Assembly: GCF_900258515.1 (NCBI RefSeq)
Contig: NZ_LT984884.1
Location: forward strand, 3,159,367 to 3,223,366
Direction: 5' to 3'
DNA from: Lentibacillus sp. Marseille-P4043
GTDB taxonomy: Bacteria > Bacillota > Bacilli > Bacillales > Amphibacillaceae
Length of the DNA: 64,000 nucleotides
Position numbers and translations under genes: made by a program. Below, one piece after another: positions 28,278-39,283 of the stretch (within the stretch, counting starts at the first letter, position 1; each line of letters opens with the position of its first letter). Under the pieces are notes generated by a model that was not told where the DNA came from, made no database searches, and was given only the letters and a program-made list of their open reading frames with translations.

Positions 28278-29255
28278 TTAAAAATTAATTACTTGCTGTG
28301 CTTTCTCTACAATGTCTTTATGATCAGGCAGCCATACTTCTTCGGCTTGAGTAAACGCATATACCGTGTCTGGTGCAGTAACACGTAAAATTGGTGCTTC
28401 TAGATGTAAGATTGCACGTTCTTGGATTTCAGATATCACATTTGATGCAACACCTGCTTGCCGTTGAGCTTCTTGAACAAATACAACACGATTTGTTTTC
28501 TTCACTGATTCGATTATGGTGTCCATATCAACAGGTGATACCGTGCGCAAGTCGATAACTTCTGCATCGATATTGTTTTTTTCCAATTCTTCTGCAGCTT
28601 TAAGTGCTGAATGAACCATTGCACCGTAAGCAATCAATGTTACGTCTTTCCCTTCCCGCTTCACATCTGCTTTGCCTATTTCAATGGTATATTCTTCTTC
28701 AGGAACTTCGTCACGGAATGAGCGATAAAGCTTCATATGCTCTAAGAATACAACTGGGTCATTGTCACGAATAGCAGAAATTAACAACCCTTTTGCATCT
28801 TGTGGTGTAGATGGAATAACTACTTTAATTCCTGGTTGCTGGGCAATTAATCCTTCAAGTGAGTCTGCGTGCAATTCTGGTGTGTGAACACCTCCACCAA
28901 ATGGAGAACGAATTGTAATTGGCGCTGTACGTGTGCCACCTGTACGATATCGCATGCGAGCCATTTGTCCATTAATAGAGTCCATTGCTTCATATACGAA
29001 GCCGAAGAATTGGATTTCCGGCACAGGACGATATCCCTGTAAAGCTAGACCAATAGAGAGTCCGCCAATTGCTGATTCAGCAAGTGGTGTGTCAAATACC
29101 CGTTCTTCGCCAAATTCATCCTGCAATCCTTCTGTAGCACGGAATACGCCACCGTTTTTACCGACATCTTCACCAAATACAAGCACATTATCGTCATTTT
29201 TTAATTCTGTGCGCATTGCTTCAGTGATTGCTTGAATCATTGTCATTTGTGCCAT
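28278..29255 (-). CDS. pdhB: Pyruvate dehydrogenase E1 beta
   Basis: A 325-residue subunit of the thiamine-diphosphate heterotetramer. [20 protein letters not shown] near residue 26 and [15 protein letters not shown] near 120 are conserved in E1 beta and build the cofactor interface. With PdhA it decarboxylates pyruvate and acetylates E2. The start is three bases after the pdhA stop, indicating tight translation coupling. Confidence 0.95.
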   Translation of the reverse strand: MAQMTMIQAITEAMRTELKNDDNVLVFGEDVGKNGGVFRATEGLQDEFGEERVFDTPLAESAIGGLSIGLALQGYRPVPEIQFFGFVYEAMDSINGQMARMRYRTGGTRTAPITIRSPFGGGVHTPELHADSLEGLIAQQPGIKVVIPSTPQDAKGLLISAIRDNDPVVFLEHMKLYRSFRDEVPEEEYTIEIGKADVKREGKDVTLIAYGAMVHSALKAAEELEKNNIDAEVIDLRTVSPVDMDTIIESVKKTNRVVFVQEAQRQAGVASNVISEIQERAILHLEAPILRVTAPDTVYAFTQAEEVWLPDHKDIVEKAQQVINF

Positions 29256-29258
29256 GAT

Positions 29259-30702
<1,444 letters not shown>

Positions 30703-30734
30703 CAATAAAAAAAAGACTGAACAAATTCAGTCTT
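30703..30734 (-). terminator. Terminator after ykyA
   Basis: AAGACTGAA and TTCAGTCTT pair and are followed by nine T residues on the minus strand. Confidence 0.85.
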
Positions 30735-30745
30735 CTCGTTTGTAA

Positions 30746-31444
30746 TTATTGGTTTTTATTTGAATTCTTTTTATCAGCAGATTTTCCGTCTTCATATTCA
30801 ACTTCTATATCGGCTGCTTTATAAAATTCTTGTTTCAATTTATTATATTTTGTTGTGTGTGTATTGAACGCTTTGTTCGCCTCCAACACTTCTTGATAAC
30901 TATCATTAATTTTAGTGATGTGCTCCGTTAGCGCCTCTTGTTCAATATCTTCTTTTTGTAACATCGTATATAATTCTTTTTCTAATTTTAAAGATGTAGT
31001 ATAGGCTTTATTTAAAGAATCATATGCTTGATATCGTTTCATCATAACATCATACATTTTCTTCGCCTTATCTTTTATGTCTTTATCCTCGAGCTCATCG
31101 ATTAAATCTTCTATTTTCATAAATTCTTCTTTAGACGCAGTGATACTCTCTTTTTCTACATCCACTTTATTAGATCGTTTTTCAATTGTTTCGATTGCTT
31201 GTTGAGACAGATCTTTTATTTTATCAAAATCATCCATTCCTAAATCAATGATCTTACCATATAATTCCTGTTCCTTTTTTTCTAAGTCAACAATCGTATC
31301 CTGCTGTTTCTCAAAAGCATCTTCTAATGTTACTGCTTTTTCCAAATGATCGTATATCTTTTCTTTAGTCGATGATCCACTACATGCAGCTAACCCTACG
31401 ATTAAACATAAAGATAAAACCATCAATATTTTTTTAAATGGCAC
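30746..31444 (-). CDS. ykyA: YkyA-like lipoprotein
   Basis: A 232-residue lipoprotein with signal peptide and lipobox GLAAC near residue 21, followed by long Lys/Glu-rich helices with heptad character across 30-215, as in the YkyA family of putative cell-wall-binding lipoproteins. It lies between def and pdhA as in B. subtilis. The start is GTG with AAGGAGGG eight bases upstream. Role unknown; probably at the outer face of the membrane. Confidence 0.8.
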   Translation of the reverse strand: MPFKKILMVLSLCLIVGLAACSGSSTKEKIYDHLEKAVTLEDAFEKQQDTIVDLEKKEQELYGKIIDLGMDDFDKIKDLSQQAIETIEKRSNKVDVEKESITASKEEFMKIEDLIDELEDKDIKDKAKKMYDVMMKRYQAYDSLNKAYTTSLKLEKELYTMLQKEDIEQEALTEHITKINDSYQEVLEANKAFNTHTTKYNKLKQEFYKAADIEVEYEDGKSADKKNSNKNQ

Positions 31445-31621
31445 GTTGACTTCCCTCCTTCATTGATATCCGTTTTTAATTCAATAAACGTTTTTTGTGA
31501 ATAATAGCATAACATAATCGTACTAGGAAAAATGAATGATACTATGTCCTATAGCAAATTTATGAACTAATAGAACCAATTATGTTAAAATAAGAAAATG
31601 AAATCAATCAATATGGACTAA

Positions 31622-31917
31622 GAAAAGCGGAAGTGCCCGTATAGCGACGTATGAACTGGACTGATCCGTATGAGATAAAGGAAACACGATGAGCGATAGC
31701 GAATCGATGTTGACTTATCGTAAGGAGGAGAAGGAAATTCACTAGTCGCTGGGCGCTGGAGCTAGACATGAAAAGCGGAAGTGCCCGTATAGCGACGTAT
31801 GAACTGGACTGATCCGTATGAGATAAAGGAAACACGATGAGCGATAGCGAATCGATGTTGACTTATCGTAAGGAGGAGAAGGAAATTCACTAGTCGCTGG
31901 GCGCTGGAGCTAGACAT
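31622..31917. repeat. Perfect tandem duplication of a 148-base repeat
   Basis: Two units, 31622-31769 and 31770-31917, are identical by eye. Each begins GAAAAGCGGAAGTGCCCGTA and ends GTCGCTGGGCGCTGGAGC, and the two ends (AGTGCCC..AGCGAC and GTCGCTGGGCGCT) can pair, so each unit may fold as a closed hairpin. The unit resembles small bcr-type intergenic repeats of Bacillaceae. A diverged piece recurs at 49897-49935. Open frames here follow the repeat and are not genes. Confidence 0.85.
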
Positions 31918-32028
31918 GGCTTACCTTGCCCCCGAGCAAAATAGAGCCGAATTTTTATACTATCTCTAAAATCAACGTTCATTTTGGTCGCCATTATCAT
32001 GAAATTGCATAGATTAGGAGTGTAAATG

Positions 32029-32580
32029 ATGCTAACAATGAAGGATATTGTAAGAGAGGGCCATCCATCATTACGAGATGTAGCAAAAGAAGTTGACCTT
32101 CCTGCAACTGAACAAGAAAACAAATTATTAGCAGATATGCTTGATTTTCTAAAAAATAGCCAAGACGATAAAATTGCCTGTGATTACGAATTACGACCAG
32201 GTGTAGGTTTAGCAGCACCACAACTCGGGATTTCTAAACGCATGATCGCCGTCCATTTTCAAGACTTTAAAGGGAAATGGTATTCATATGGTTTGTTAAA
32301 CCCTAAGATTGTTAGCCATTCTGTTGAAAAAGCATACCTAACGAGTGGTGAGGGATGCCTTTCTGTTGACCGAACAGTGGAAGGTTATGTGCCGAGGTAT
32401 GCTCGAATTACGATCAAAGCAACAGACTTAGAAGGCAATCCAATAAAATTACGTTTGCGTGATTATGCAGCAATTGTTTTTCAACATGAAATCGATCATC
32501 TTGATGGTATTATGTTTTATGATCACATTAATCAAACAACCCCATTTGCTATTCCAGAAGATGCAAAAGCTATTGAATAA
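32029..32580 (+). CDS. def: Peptide deformylase
   Basis: A 183-residue metalloenzyme that removes the formyl group from new proteins. All three motifs are present: [10 protein letters not shown] near residue 58, EGCLSV near 109 and HEIDHLDG near 153 (Cys and two His bind the metal, Glu is catalytic). It is the type 2 form of Gram-positives, matching B. subtilis YkrB (DefB). I use the second of two adjacent ATGs, eight bases from AGGAG. It is flanked by ykrA remains and ykyA, as in B. subtilis. Confidence 0.94.
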   Translation: MLTMKDIVREGHPSLRDVAKEVDLPATEQENKLLADMLDFLKNSQDDKIACDYELRPGVGLAAPQLGISKRMIAVHFQDFKGKWYSYGLLNPKIVSHSVEKAYLTSGEGCLSVDRTVEGYVPRYARITIKATDLEGNPIKLRLRDYAAIVFQHEIDHLDGIMFYDHINQTTPFAIPEDAKAIE

Positions 32581-32584
32581 TACA

Positions 32585-32620
32585 AAATAGGCTGCGAGAA
32601 CCTGTCTCGCAGCCTATTTC
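32585..32620. terminator. Bidirectional terminator after def
   Basis: AAATAGGCTGCGAGA and TCTCGCAGCCTATTT form a 15-base stem. Confidence 0.88.
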
Positions 32621-32622
32621 AT

Positions 32623-33060
32623 TTATAGCAAACCAAACTGTTGTAACCCTTTTACAATGCCATTTTCATCAACATCAACCGTCACATAATCTGCCACTTT
32701 TTTTAACTCAGAAACTCCATTCCCCATGGCAATTCCCGTTCCTACTTCTGTTAACATTTCTATATCATTTAAACCATCACCAAAAGCGAATGTATTTCTA
32801 GGTTCCATCCCGCTTTCATCGATTAATTTTTGTACACACCGATAGCCTTCGAACCACCTCGGGGAAAAACATCACACGAATAATCATGCCAGCGAATAAA
32901 GCGAAGTTCTTGATGATCACTTATAATAGAAGCTTCCTCCTTCCCACAAAATAATAATGCTTGGTAAATCATGTTACCTCGATAATAATCGGTATTAACT
33001 ATAGGATAGTCAAATTTTAAGCTACCAAAGCTTTTTTTGTGAATGAACTTTCACTTGTAG
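32623..33060 (-). pseudogene. ykrA: Decayed Cof-type HAD phosphatase (ykrA remnant)
   Basis: The last 62 codons read as the C-terminus of a HAD-IIB hydrolase, with NTFAFGDGLNDIEML and GIAMGNGVSELK. Upstream, in another frame, VNTDYYRGNMIYQALLFCG and DVFPRGGSKAIGV continue the family. A frameshift near 32823-32832, next to an A/T run, makes GSKAIGVYKN end at a stop instead of joining LIDESGMEPRN. The N-terminal catalytic DxDGT is absent. Position beside def matches B. subtilis ykrA. The left part may extend to about 33100. Confidence 0.78.
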
Positions 33061-33305
33061 ATACCCATAAACTACCTCGTATAAGAAACCATTCTAAGTG
33101 AAAAATGTAGATAAAGGAAATTTTCAGGTTACCAAGTATGTTCATCAGACATAATTTATAGTAAAAATGAACTTTTTTAGGATAAATATAGTATTTTTAT
33201 TTCATTATTTTTCAAACAGTACTATACTGTAGTTAAGAGGGATTGGATCGGTAGAATATTTTTGCTTTACTTTTCTTAATGATAAGGAAGGAGATGCGAC
33301 CCATC

Positions 33306-33401
33306 ATGTTAAAACGCCTAAAAGAAAAGCTGAAAAAACGCTGGAAGGATTTTTTAGGCAGAGGACGTGTACCAACAACTTGTGAAAAAGACTACCATTG
33401 A
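33306..33401 (+). CDS. Basic micro-protein, possible
   Basis: A 31-residue frame beginning MLKRLKEKLKKRWKDFLG and ending RVPTTCEKDYH. The first half would form a highly basic amphipathic helix. AAGGAAGGAG lies about eleven bases before the ATG. The stop overlaps the next ATG as TGATG. I do not recognise a family. It may be a real small protein, a leader peptide or a remnant. Confidence 0.45.
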   Translation: MLKRLKEKLKKRWKDFLGRGRVPTTCEKDYH

Positions 33402-33472
33402 TGGAACCAATCACAGAACAAAAGCGTAATCGCCCGTTAATGTGTCGGGTTACCCGGTTTACAAAAGTTTAA
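33401..33472 (+). CDS. Second basic micro-ORF, stop-start coupled
   Basis: A 23-residue frame beginning MEPITEQKRNRPLMCRVTRF that starts inside the stop codon of the preceding micro-ORF. It has no ribosome site of its own, so it would depend on coupling; alternatively the two are one gene split by a frameshift. Unknown function. Confidence 0.3.
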   Translation: MEPITEQKRNRPLMCRVTRFTKV

Positions 33473-33525
33473 AGTAAACAATATCAAATGAATCAACCAT
33501 GCTGCGGAATTTAACAATTAATGCA

Positions 33526-33592
33526 GACAATCGGGTTGACATGCTCGCTTGTTATCCAGTTTATTTAATAAGTGATTGTTAACCCTATTGTC
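33526..33592 (+). other. Imperfect inverted repeat upstream of rpoY
   Basis: GACAATCGGGTTGAC (33526-33540) and GTTAACCCTATTGTC (33578-33592) pair at 13 of 15 positions around a 37-base loop. There is no T-run after it. It lies in the likely leader of rpoY-rnjA. Nothing else is recognised between 33061 and 33305 or 33593 and 33707. Confidence 0.4.
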
Positions 33593-33707
33593 GGGCTTAT
33601 TTAAGTATTTAAAAAATGCTTGGCTAATCGCTAAATCTTGATGGCCACCGTTTTTTTATACTTCATTCTTCAAACAAAGATTAAAGAAAAAAGGTAGGAG
33701 AGATGAA

Positions 33708-33917
33708 ATGATATTTAAAGTATTATATCAAGAAAATCCAAGCGAAATCCCTGTACGGGAACGCACAAAGAGCCTATATATCGAGGCAGAAACAGAACGT
33801 GAAGTACGTGATAAACTTATAGATCGCAAACTAAATATTGAGTTTATCCAAGCATTAGATGACGCACATTTAGAATACGAAAAACAATCTGATCTTTTTA
33901 AAGTGGAGACCGTCTAG
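33708..33917 (+). CDS. rpoY: RNA polymerase epsilon subunit
   Basis: A 69-residue protein of the RpoY (YkzG, DUF1447) family: [20 protein letters not shown] at the start and [14 protein letters not shown] in the second half are diagnostic. Epsilon binds Firmicutes RNA polymerase near the downstream DNA channel. AGGAGAG precedes the ATG. It is followed after three bases by rnjA; the pair forms a conserved operon. Confidence 0.93.
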   Translation: MIFKVLYQENPSEIPVRERTKSLYIEAETEREVRDKLIDRKLNIEFIQALDDAHLEYEKQSDLFKVETV

Positions 33918-33920
33918 ATT

Positions 33921-35588
33921 ATGAAGTTTGTAAAAAATGATCAGACAGCGGTTTTTGCATTAGGTGGTTTAGGGGAAATTGGTAAGAACACATATGGTGT
34001 ACAATTTCAAGATGAAATAATCTTAATTGATGCTGGGATTAAATTTCCTGAAGATGAATTACTAGGTATCGATTATGTTATTCCCGACTATACCTACTTA
34101 GTACAAAACCAAGATAAAATTAAAGGATTATTTATAACTCACGGTCACGAAGATCATATTGGAGGTATTCCATTTCTTTTACGTGAGATTAATGTGCCAA
34201 TTTATGCTGGAAAACTTGCGATCGGTTTAATCAGAAACAAATTAGACGAGCATGGTCTATTAAGAAATGCTAAATTAAATGTTATCGGAGAAGATGATGT
34301 TATTAAATTCCGCAAAACTTCTGTAAGCTTCTTCCGAACGACACATAGCATTCCTGATTCATTTGGTATCGTTGTAAAAACACCACCGGGAAATGTTGTG
34401 CATACTGGCGATTTTAAATTTGACTTCACCCCTGTTGGAGAACCAGCCAATTTAACAAAAATGGCTGAAATTGGTGAAGAAGGTGTACTATGCTTGCTCT
34501 CTGATAGTACAAACAGTGAAATTCCAGGTTTTACAATGTCCGAACGTGTTGTTGGTGAAAGCATCAATGATATCTTTAGTCGTGCGGAAGGTCGGTTGAT
34601 TTTCGCCACATTCGCATCTAATATTTACCGCCTTCAGCAAGTAGTTGAATCAGCAGTAAAACATAACCGTAAAATTGCTGTTTTCGGTCGTAGTATGGAG
34701 TCATCGATCACGATCGGACAAGAATTAGGTTACATTAGTGCACCTAAAGATACATTTATTGATGCCAATCAAATCAATCGTTTACCAGCAAATGAAGTGA
34801 CGATTCTTTGTACCGGCTCACAAGGTGAGGCAATGGCAGCATTATCGCGTATTGCAAATGGCACACATAGACAGATCCAGATTATTCCTGGTGACACGGT
34901 TGTATTTTCATCGTCTCCAATCCCTGGAAATACAATTAGTGTCAGCCGTACGATTAACAAATTGTACCGCGCAGGTGCTGACGTAATCCATGGAAAATTA
35001 AGCAATATTCATACATCTGGACATGGTAGTCAGGAAGAACAAAAACTGATGCTTCGCCTTATCAAACCGAAGTATTTCATGCCAATCCACGGTGAGTTCA
35101 GAATGCAGGTTGAACATACGAAACTTGCCAAAGCTTGTGGAATTGAACCAGCTAATAGTTTCCTTATGGATAATGGTGATGTTCTAGCGTTGGGTAAAGA
35201 CAATGCCATGGTTGCTGGAAAAATTCCTTCCGGGTCAATTTATGTTGATGGAAGCGGAATTGGTGATATTGGTAACATCGTATTACGTGACCGCCGTATA
35301 CTATCTGAGGAAGGACTTGTTATTGTCGTCGTTAGTATTAACATGAAGGAATTTAAAATTTCTTCTGGTCCAGATATTATTTCACGTGGCTTTGTCTACA
35401 TGAGAGAGTCAGAGGACCTTATTAACGAAGCTCAAAAACTTGTATCTGCACATTTAGAAAAAGTAATGGAACGCAGAACAACACAATGGTCTGAAATTAA
35501 AAATGAAATCACCGATACAATTGCACCATTCCTCTATGACAAAACAAAACGTCGGCCAATGATATTACCGATCATTATGGAAGTATAA
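33921..35588 (+). CDS. rnjA: Ribonuclease J1
   Basis: A 555-residue metallo-beta-lactamase/beta-CASP nuclease with both 5'-to-3' exonuclease and endonuclease activity in mRNA decay and rRNA maturation. [10 protein letters not shown] near residue 73 and [11 protein letters not shown] near 160 bind zinc; the beta-CASP domain follows, with [13 protein letters not shown] near 368. A C-terminal domain completes the usual length. It shares an operon with rpoY. In B. subtilis SR1P enhances GapA-RNase J1 interaction, and an SR1P gene is also in this window. Confidence 0.95.
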   Translation: MKFVKNDQTAVFALGGLGEIGKNTYGVQFQDEIILIDAGIKFPEDELLGIDYVIPDYTYLVQNQDKIKGLFITHGHEDHIGGIPFLLREINVPIYAGKLAIGLIRNKLDEHGLLRNAKLNVIGEDDVIKFRKTSVSFFRTTHSIPDSFGIVVKTPPGNVVHTGDFKFDFTPVGEPANLTKMAEIGEEGVLCLLSDSTNSEIPGFTMSERVVGESINDIFSRAEGRLIFATFASNIYRLQQVVESAVKHNRKIAVFGRSMESSITIGQELGYISAPKDTFIDANQINRLPANEVTILCTGSQGEAMAALSRIANGTHRQIQIIPGDTVVFSSSPIPGNTISVSRTINKLYRAGADVIHGKLSNIHTSGHGSQEEQKLMLRLIKPKYFMPIHGEFRMQVEHTKLAKACGIEPANSFLMDNGDVLALGKDNAMVAGKIPSGSIYVDGSGIGDIGNIVLRDRRILSEEGLVIVVVSINMKEFKISSGPDIISRGFVYMRESEDLINEAQKLVSAHLEKVMERRTTQWSEIKNEITDTIAPFLYDKTKRRPMILPIIMEV

Positions 35589-35598
35589 ACAGAGATGG

Positions 35599-35634
35599 AA
35601 AAGGGATGACATTAGATACAATGTCATCCCTTTT
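35599..35634 (+). terminator. Terminator after rnjA
   Basis: AAAGGGATGACAT and ATGTCATCCCTTT pair, followed by TTCTT. Confidence 0.85.
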
Positions 35635-35662
35635 CTTATTCATTCTATATTAGAGCGATGGC

Positions 35663-35838
35663 TTACAATAATCTTCTAGTTAATTTCCCTAAATCAGGAA
35701 ATTCAACCTTGCCATTTGTAAAAAATTCTTTTATCAAAAATTGTCCATAACTTACCGCTTGATCATAAGTTATTTTTCCTGGTAGTGGTGCTTGATCATC
35801 AATTGCCGCGTCAATAATTGTTGGTTTGCCCTTCTGTT
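35663..35838 (-). pseudogene. C-terminal remnant of a pyruvate oxidase
   Basis: In one minus frame this reads GKPTIIDAAIDDQAPLPGKI followed by TYDQAVSYGQFLIKEFF and ends at TAA. That is the C-terminal pattern of thiamine-dependent pyruvate oxidases (B. subtilis YdaP: dDQAPLPGKI and a YGKW-like block). There is no start, and just upstream (to about 35895) a related-looking stretch PEKAGNFYPITEG is in another frame. The catalytic and cofactor domains are gone. Confidence 0.7.
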
Positions 35839-35892
35839 ATTGGATAAAAATTACCAGCTTTTTCAGGTATACTCGATAACCTAGAATCCTAT

Positions 35893-35919
35893 AAAAAAAC
35901 CTGCATCAAAGGGATGCAG
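35893..35919 (-). terminator. Terminator after ktrC
   Basis: CTGCATC and GATGCAG pair and are followed by seven T residues on the minus strand. Confidence 0.8.
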
Positions 35920-35935
35920 ATTTAAAGCACTTGAA

Positions 35936-36601
35936 TTATTCATCTACTACTAGGTGTTTTTCAAATCTTGATATATCTTTATCGGCACCGATGACAATTA
36001 GAACATCCTCGTTCCGAAGCAAATCTTCAGCACTTGGGGAAACATTAATATCTTTACCCCGCTTAATTGCGACAACGTTACAACCATAATTAGCCCGGAT
36101 ATCAAGATCAACAAGCGATTTGCCGCGCATTTTCTCGCCTACTTTGACCTCCACAATACTATGATCATCCGAAAGCTCCAAGTAATCCAGAATATTGTTC
36201 GAAATGATATTATGGGCAATGCGTTTTCCCATATCACGCTCAGGATGAACAACCTGGTCTGCGCCAATTTTATTGAGTATTTTTTCATGGTAATCATTTT
36301 GTGCTTTGACCGTGATTTTCTTGATATTAAAATCCGTCAGTACAACGGTCGTTAAGATACTCGCTTGTATATTATCACCAATCGCAACAATAACATGGTC
36401 AATGTTTTTTATCCCTAAGTCTTTTAAGGTTGCTTCGTCTGTTGAGTCAGCGATAACAGCATGTGAAGCTATATTCTTAAATTCATTTACCTTATCTTCG
36501 TCAACATCAATCGCTAGAACTTCCATTCCTTCCATGCTTAGTTCCCGGCAAATACTGCCACCAAATCGACCTAACCCGATTACAGCAAAATCACGTTTCA
36601 T
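35936..36601 (-). CDS. ktrC: Ktr potassium channel regulatory subunit (KtrC-like)
   Basis: A 221-residue cytoplasmic RCK protein. An N-terminal Rossmann domain begins VIGLGRFGGSICREL near residue 6, and a TrkA-C domain follows from about 138. It gates a KtrB/KtrD membrane pore in response to ATP/ADP; TrkA-C domains of this group bind c-di-AMP in B. subtilis. The ATG at 36601 has GGGGGA six bases upstream. B. subtilis ktrC (ykqB) sits near rnjA, as here. The pore subunit is not in the window. KtrA is the alternative name. Confidence 0.88.
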   Translation of the reverse strand: MKRDFAVIGLGRFGGSICRELSMEGMEVLAIDVDEDKVNEFKNIASHAVIADSTDEATLKDLGIKNIDHVIVAIGDNIQASILTTVVLTDFNIKKITVKAQNDYHEKILNKIGADQVVHPERDMGKRIAHNIISNNILDYLELSDDHSIVEVKVGEKMRGKSLVDLDIRANYGCNVVAIKRGKDINVSPSAEDLLRNEDVLIVIGADKDISRFEKHLVVDE

Positions 36602-36667
36602 ACTACTTCCCCCATCATCCGAATTCAATCTATAGTCTATCATACAATATATCAGTTTGGTATACGA

Positions 36668-37681
36668 TTATTTTTTTCCTTTTACGTAATCGGCATCAAA
36701 TAAGAACATTTTCATGAGTAGTAACAATGATGGGATGAGTAAGAATAAGCCCCCAATAAATGCAATGATTAGCGCAATTCCCATTGATTGATGGGTTGCA
36801 TTTTCATATATTGTAATGAACGGGTCCAGCAGATATGGTAAATGTCCCATTCCATATCCAAAGAATGCAAAGAAAAACTGTAGCATGACTGAGATAAACG
36901 CAAGTCCGTAACGCTTGCCTTGAAAAATAAGCCACATTGCAATCATGAAGAAGCCGATTGATAAACCAAACATCCACCACAAATCAATCATGTTTTGATA
37001 ATGTCTTTCATTGTGCTGACTAAGTGCAATAAACGTTGTCAAGCTTGCAATAATAGTAGGAACACTCCAAAACAATGCATAGTTTTTCACCAATTTTAGT
37101 GCAGGCTTATCATTGGCACGTGCAGCGTAAAACGTCAAAAATGTTGAACTAATAAACAGAACGGAGACAATTGCTAAGAATACGACGCTCCATGAATAAG
37201 GGCTAGTTAGCAGCTCATTAAACAGCAAAGAAACCTCCCCGTTTGTTTCAACAATAAAACCACCTTCAGATAACGTTAAAGCAATTGATAATGATGCCGG
37301 AATCAACAAACCTGTCGCACCATAAAGAAACATATAGATATTACTCTTCTTTGACCCATAATTTTCAAAGGCATAGAATGACCCTCGAATGGCTAACAAT
37401 ACAATAGCAATACTTCCTGGTACTAGCAGTGCACTACCATAATAATAGGCTGCATCTGGAAAAAATCCAACAAGTCCAACAAAGAAAAACACAAAAAACA
37501 CATTGGTTACTTCCCAGACAGGAGATAAATAACGGGAAATTAATTGGTTGATAATATGATCCTTCTTCGTTATTTTAGCGTAATATGCGAAGAACCCTGC
37601 ACCAAAATCGATGGAAGCGACTATTAGATATCCATAAAGAAAAATCCATAGTACGGTTATACCAATGAGTTCATAACTCAT
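36668..37681 (-). CDS. cydB: Cytochrome bd-type oxidase subunit II
   Basis: A 337-residue protein with eight to nine helices, of the CydB/CIO-II family: FLYGYLIVASIDFGAGFFAY near residue 14 and SRYLSPVWEVTNVFFVFFF near 50. It lacks heme ligands of its own and stabilises subunit I. Its ATG overlaps the cydA stop by one base (TAATG), so the two are translated together. The closest B. subtilis pair is probably ythAB rather than cydAB. Confidence 0.88.
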   Translation of the reverse strand: MSYELIGITVLWIFLYGYLIVASIDFGAGFFAYYAKITKKDHIINQLISRYLSPVWEVTNVFFVFFFVGLVGFFPDAAYYYGSALLVPGSIAIVLLAIRGSFYAFENYGSKKSNIYMFLYGATGLLIPASLSIALTLSEGGFIVETNGEVSLLFNELLTSPYSWSVVFLAIVSVLFISSTFLTFYAARANDKPALKLVKNYALFWSVPTIIASLTTFIALSQHNERHYQNMIDLWWMFGLSIGFFMIAMWLIFQGKRYGLAFISVMLQFFFAFFGYGMGHLPYLLDPFITIYENATHQSMGIALIIAFIGGLFLLIPSLLLLMKMFLFDADYVKGKK

Positions 37682-39027
37682 TATTGATCATCCCCTTCTA
37701 TACCTGGATAACGTTCCTCAAGTTCTTGTTCTACCGGATTGTTGCGAAACATTTTTCGTAGTACAACGACACATAGCACACCTAATAAAATGTATAGCGC
37801 CAGGAATAAAAAGAACATAATATCAACATGTGGTGACGTTGTGGCTGCATGTTCCACTTTCATATAACCACGTAAAATCCATGGCTGCCTCCCCACTTCG
37901 GCATAAATCCAGCCAAATTCTAAGGCAAGCATCGCTAATGGACCATTTGCTATAAGCAAGATAAGCAACCATTTTGCATGCTCATTCCATTTTTTTACCT
38001 TGGTGAAAATCAAATATATAAGAGAAACAGCCAAAGCAAACATACCAAGCATTACCATCAGATCAAACATATAGTGAACCCAATACGGCGCAACCTCATC
38101 TTCAGGAAATTGGTCCAAACCAGTAACCTCACTATTAAAATCACCATTCGCCAGAAAACTTAATACACCTGGCAAGTGAATACCGTTTATTACATCATTT
38201 TCATCATTCAAATACCCAAATAAAATTAAATCAGCACTTTTTTCTGTTTCAAAATGCCATTCAGCAACCGCCAATTTTTCGGGCTGATGTTCCGCTAAAA
38301 ACTTCGCTGATGCATCACCAGCAATAGCGGTTAAAACAGCAAATAAGAAAGTCGCTGTCACCGTTAATTTTAACGCCTTTTTATAATAGGCTGACGACTT
38401 CTTCCGCAAGATAATAAAAGCAGTAATTGCCGCAAGAACAGCCGCTGACGTTAAATAAGATGAACTTAATACGTGAAACACTTTTGTTGGTGTTGCAGGA
38501 TTCAGCATTGCTTGTATCGGGTCAATTGACGTTACTTTCCCATTTTCCATTGTAAAGCCTGTCGGTGTATTCATAAAAGCATTGACCGTTGTAATAAACA
38601 CCGCGGAAAAACTAGATCCAATCACGATAGGAATCGAAAGGAGCCAATGTGTGATTGGGTTTTTAAAGCGATCCCATGTGTAAAGGTATGCACCTAAAAA
38701 AATAGCCTCAAAGAAAAAGGCAAATGTCTCTAGAAATAATGGTAAACTAATAACATTTCCAGCAACTTGCATAAAGTTCGGCCACAATAATGAAAGTTGT
38801 AAACCAATCGCGGTACCTGTTACCACTCCGACAGCAACGGTTATAACAAATCCTCTCGTCCATCTTCGTGCAAGCATCCGATAATGCGGGTCTTTTTTCT
38901 TTATCCCAATAAATTCCGCTATCGAAATCATGACAGGTACCCCTACACCAATTGTTGCAAAAATAATATGAAACCCAAGTGTCATTGCGGTAAGCATTCT
39001 ACTCATTAAAACACTATCAAATTCCAT
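37681..39027 (-). CDS. cydA: Cytochrome bd-type quinol oxidase subunit I (YthA/CIO-like)
   Basis: A 448-residue quinol oxidase subunit with nine helices. LGFHIIFATIGVG (His near 17), the paired glutamates in LFLETFAFFFEAIFLG near 100, KVFHVLSSS (His near 181) and GRQPW near 390 are the bd heme-binding features. The loop between helices 6 and 7 is short, as in cyanide-insensitive/YthA-type enzymes; whether heme d or heme b occupies the active site cannot be told. GGAGGGT precedes the ATG at 39027. An Fnr-like palindrome lies upstream. Confidence 0.88.
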   Translation of the reverse strand: MEFDSVLMSRMLTAMTLGFHIIFATIGVGVPVMISIAEFIGIKKKDPHYRMLARRWTRGFVITVAVGVVTGTAIGLQLSLLWPNFMQVAGNVISLPLFLETFAFFFEAIFLGAYLYTWDRFKNPITHWLLSIPIVIGSSFSAVFITTVNAFMNTPTGFTMENGKVTSIDPIQAMLNPATPTKVFHVLSSSYLTSAAVLAAITAFIILRKKSSAYYKKALKLTVTATFLFAVLTAIAGDASAKFLAEHQPEKLAVAEWHFETEKSADLILFGYLNDENDVINGIHLPGVLSFLANGDFNSEVTGLDQFPEDEVAPYWVHYMFDLMVMLGMFALAVSLIYLIFTKVKKWNEHAKWLLILLIANGPLAMLALEFGWIYAEVGRQPWILRGYMKVEHAATTSPHVDIMFFLFLALYILLGVLCVVVLRKMFRNNPVEQELEERYPGIEGDDQ

Positions 39028-39210
39028 TGGTGTTACCCTCCTAACTAGTTTATGCTCAATATTGCACAATCTTAACCTAGATTGAAGCCATCCACATGTT
39101 AAAGACTCCAAAAAACCTAAAACTGCAAATGACTACTAGATTTATATTTTCACTGTACCCATAGTATAAACCCTTAACACTTGAAAAACAGCCCTTTTTC
39201 ATGACAGTTG

Positions 39211-39226
39211 TGTGACATCTGTCACA
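39211..39226 (-). promoter_or_regulatory. Fnr/Crp-type palindrome upstream of cydA
   Basis: TGTGACATCTGTCACA is a perfect palindrome of the form TGTGA-N6-TCACA, the half-sites recognised by Fnr in B. subtilis. A TATACT at 39163-39168 (minus strand) could be the -10 box, which would put the site centre about 62 bases before the transcription start, a classic upstream activator position. No fnr gene is in the window. Confidence 0.55.
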
Positions 39227-39242
39227 TCTTAACGTCTTACAC

Positions 39243-39275
39243 AAAAATCAGTCTCTTCCATATTAGAAGAGACTG
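39243..39275 (-). terminator. Terminator after the ABC exporter genes
   Basis: CAGTCTCTT and AAGAGACTG pair with a TTTTT tail on the minus strand. Confidence 0.8.
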
Positions 39276-39283
39276 TCTTAAAC

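Noticed and set aside
31608..31835. Minus-strand frame of 75 codons across the tandem repeat
   Set aside because: It is generated by the repeat, reading one unit in one frame and the next in another; no start signal.
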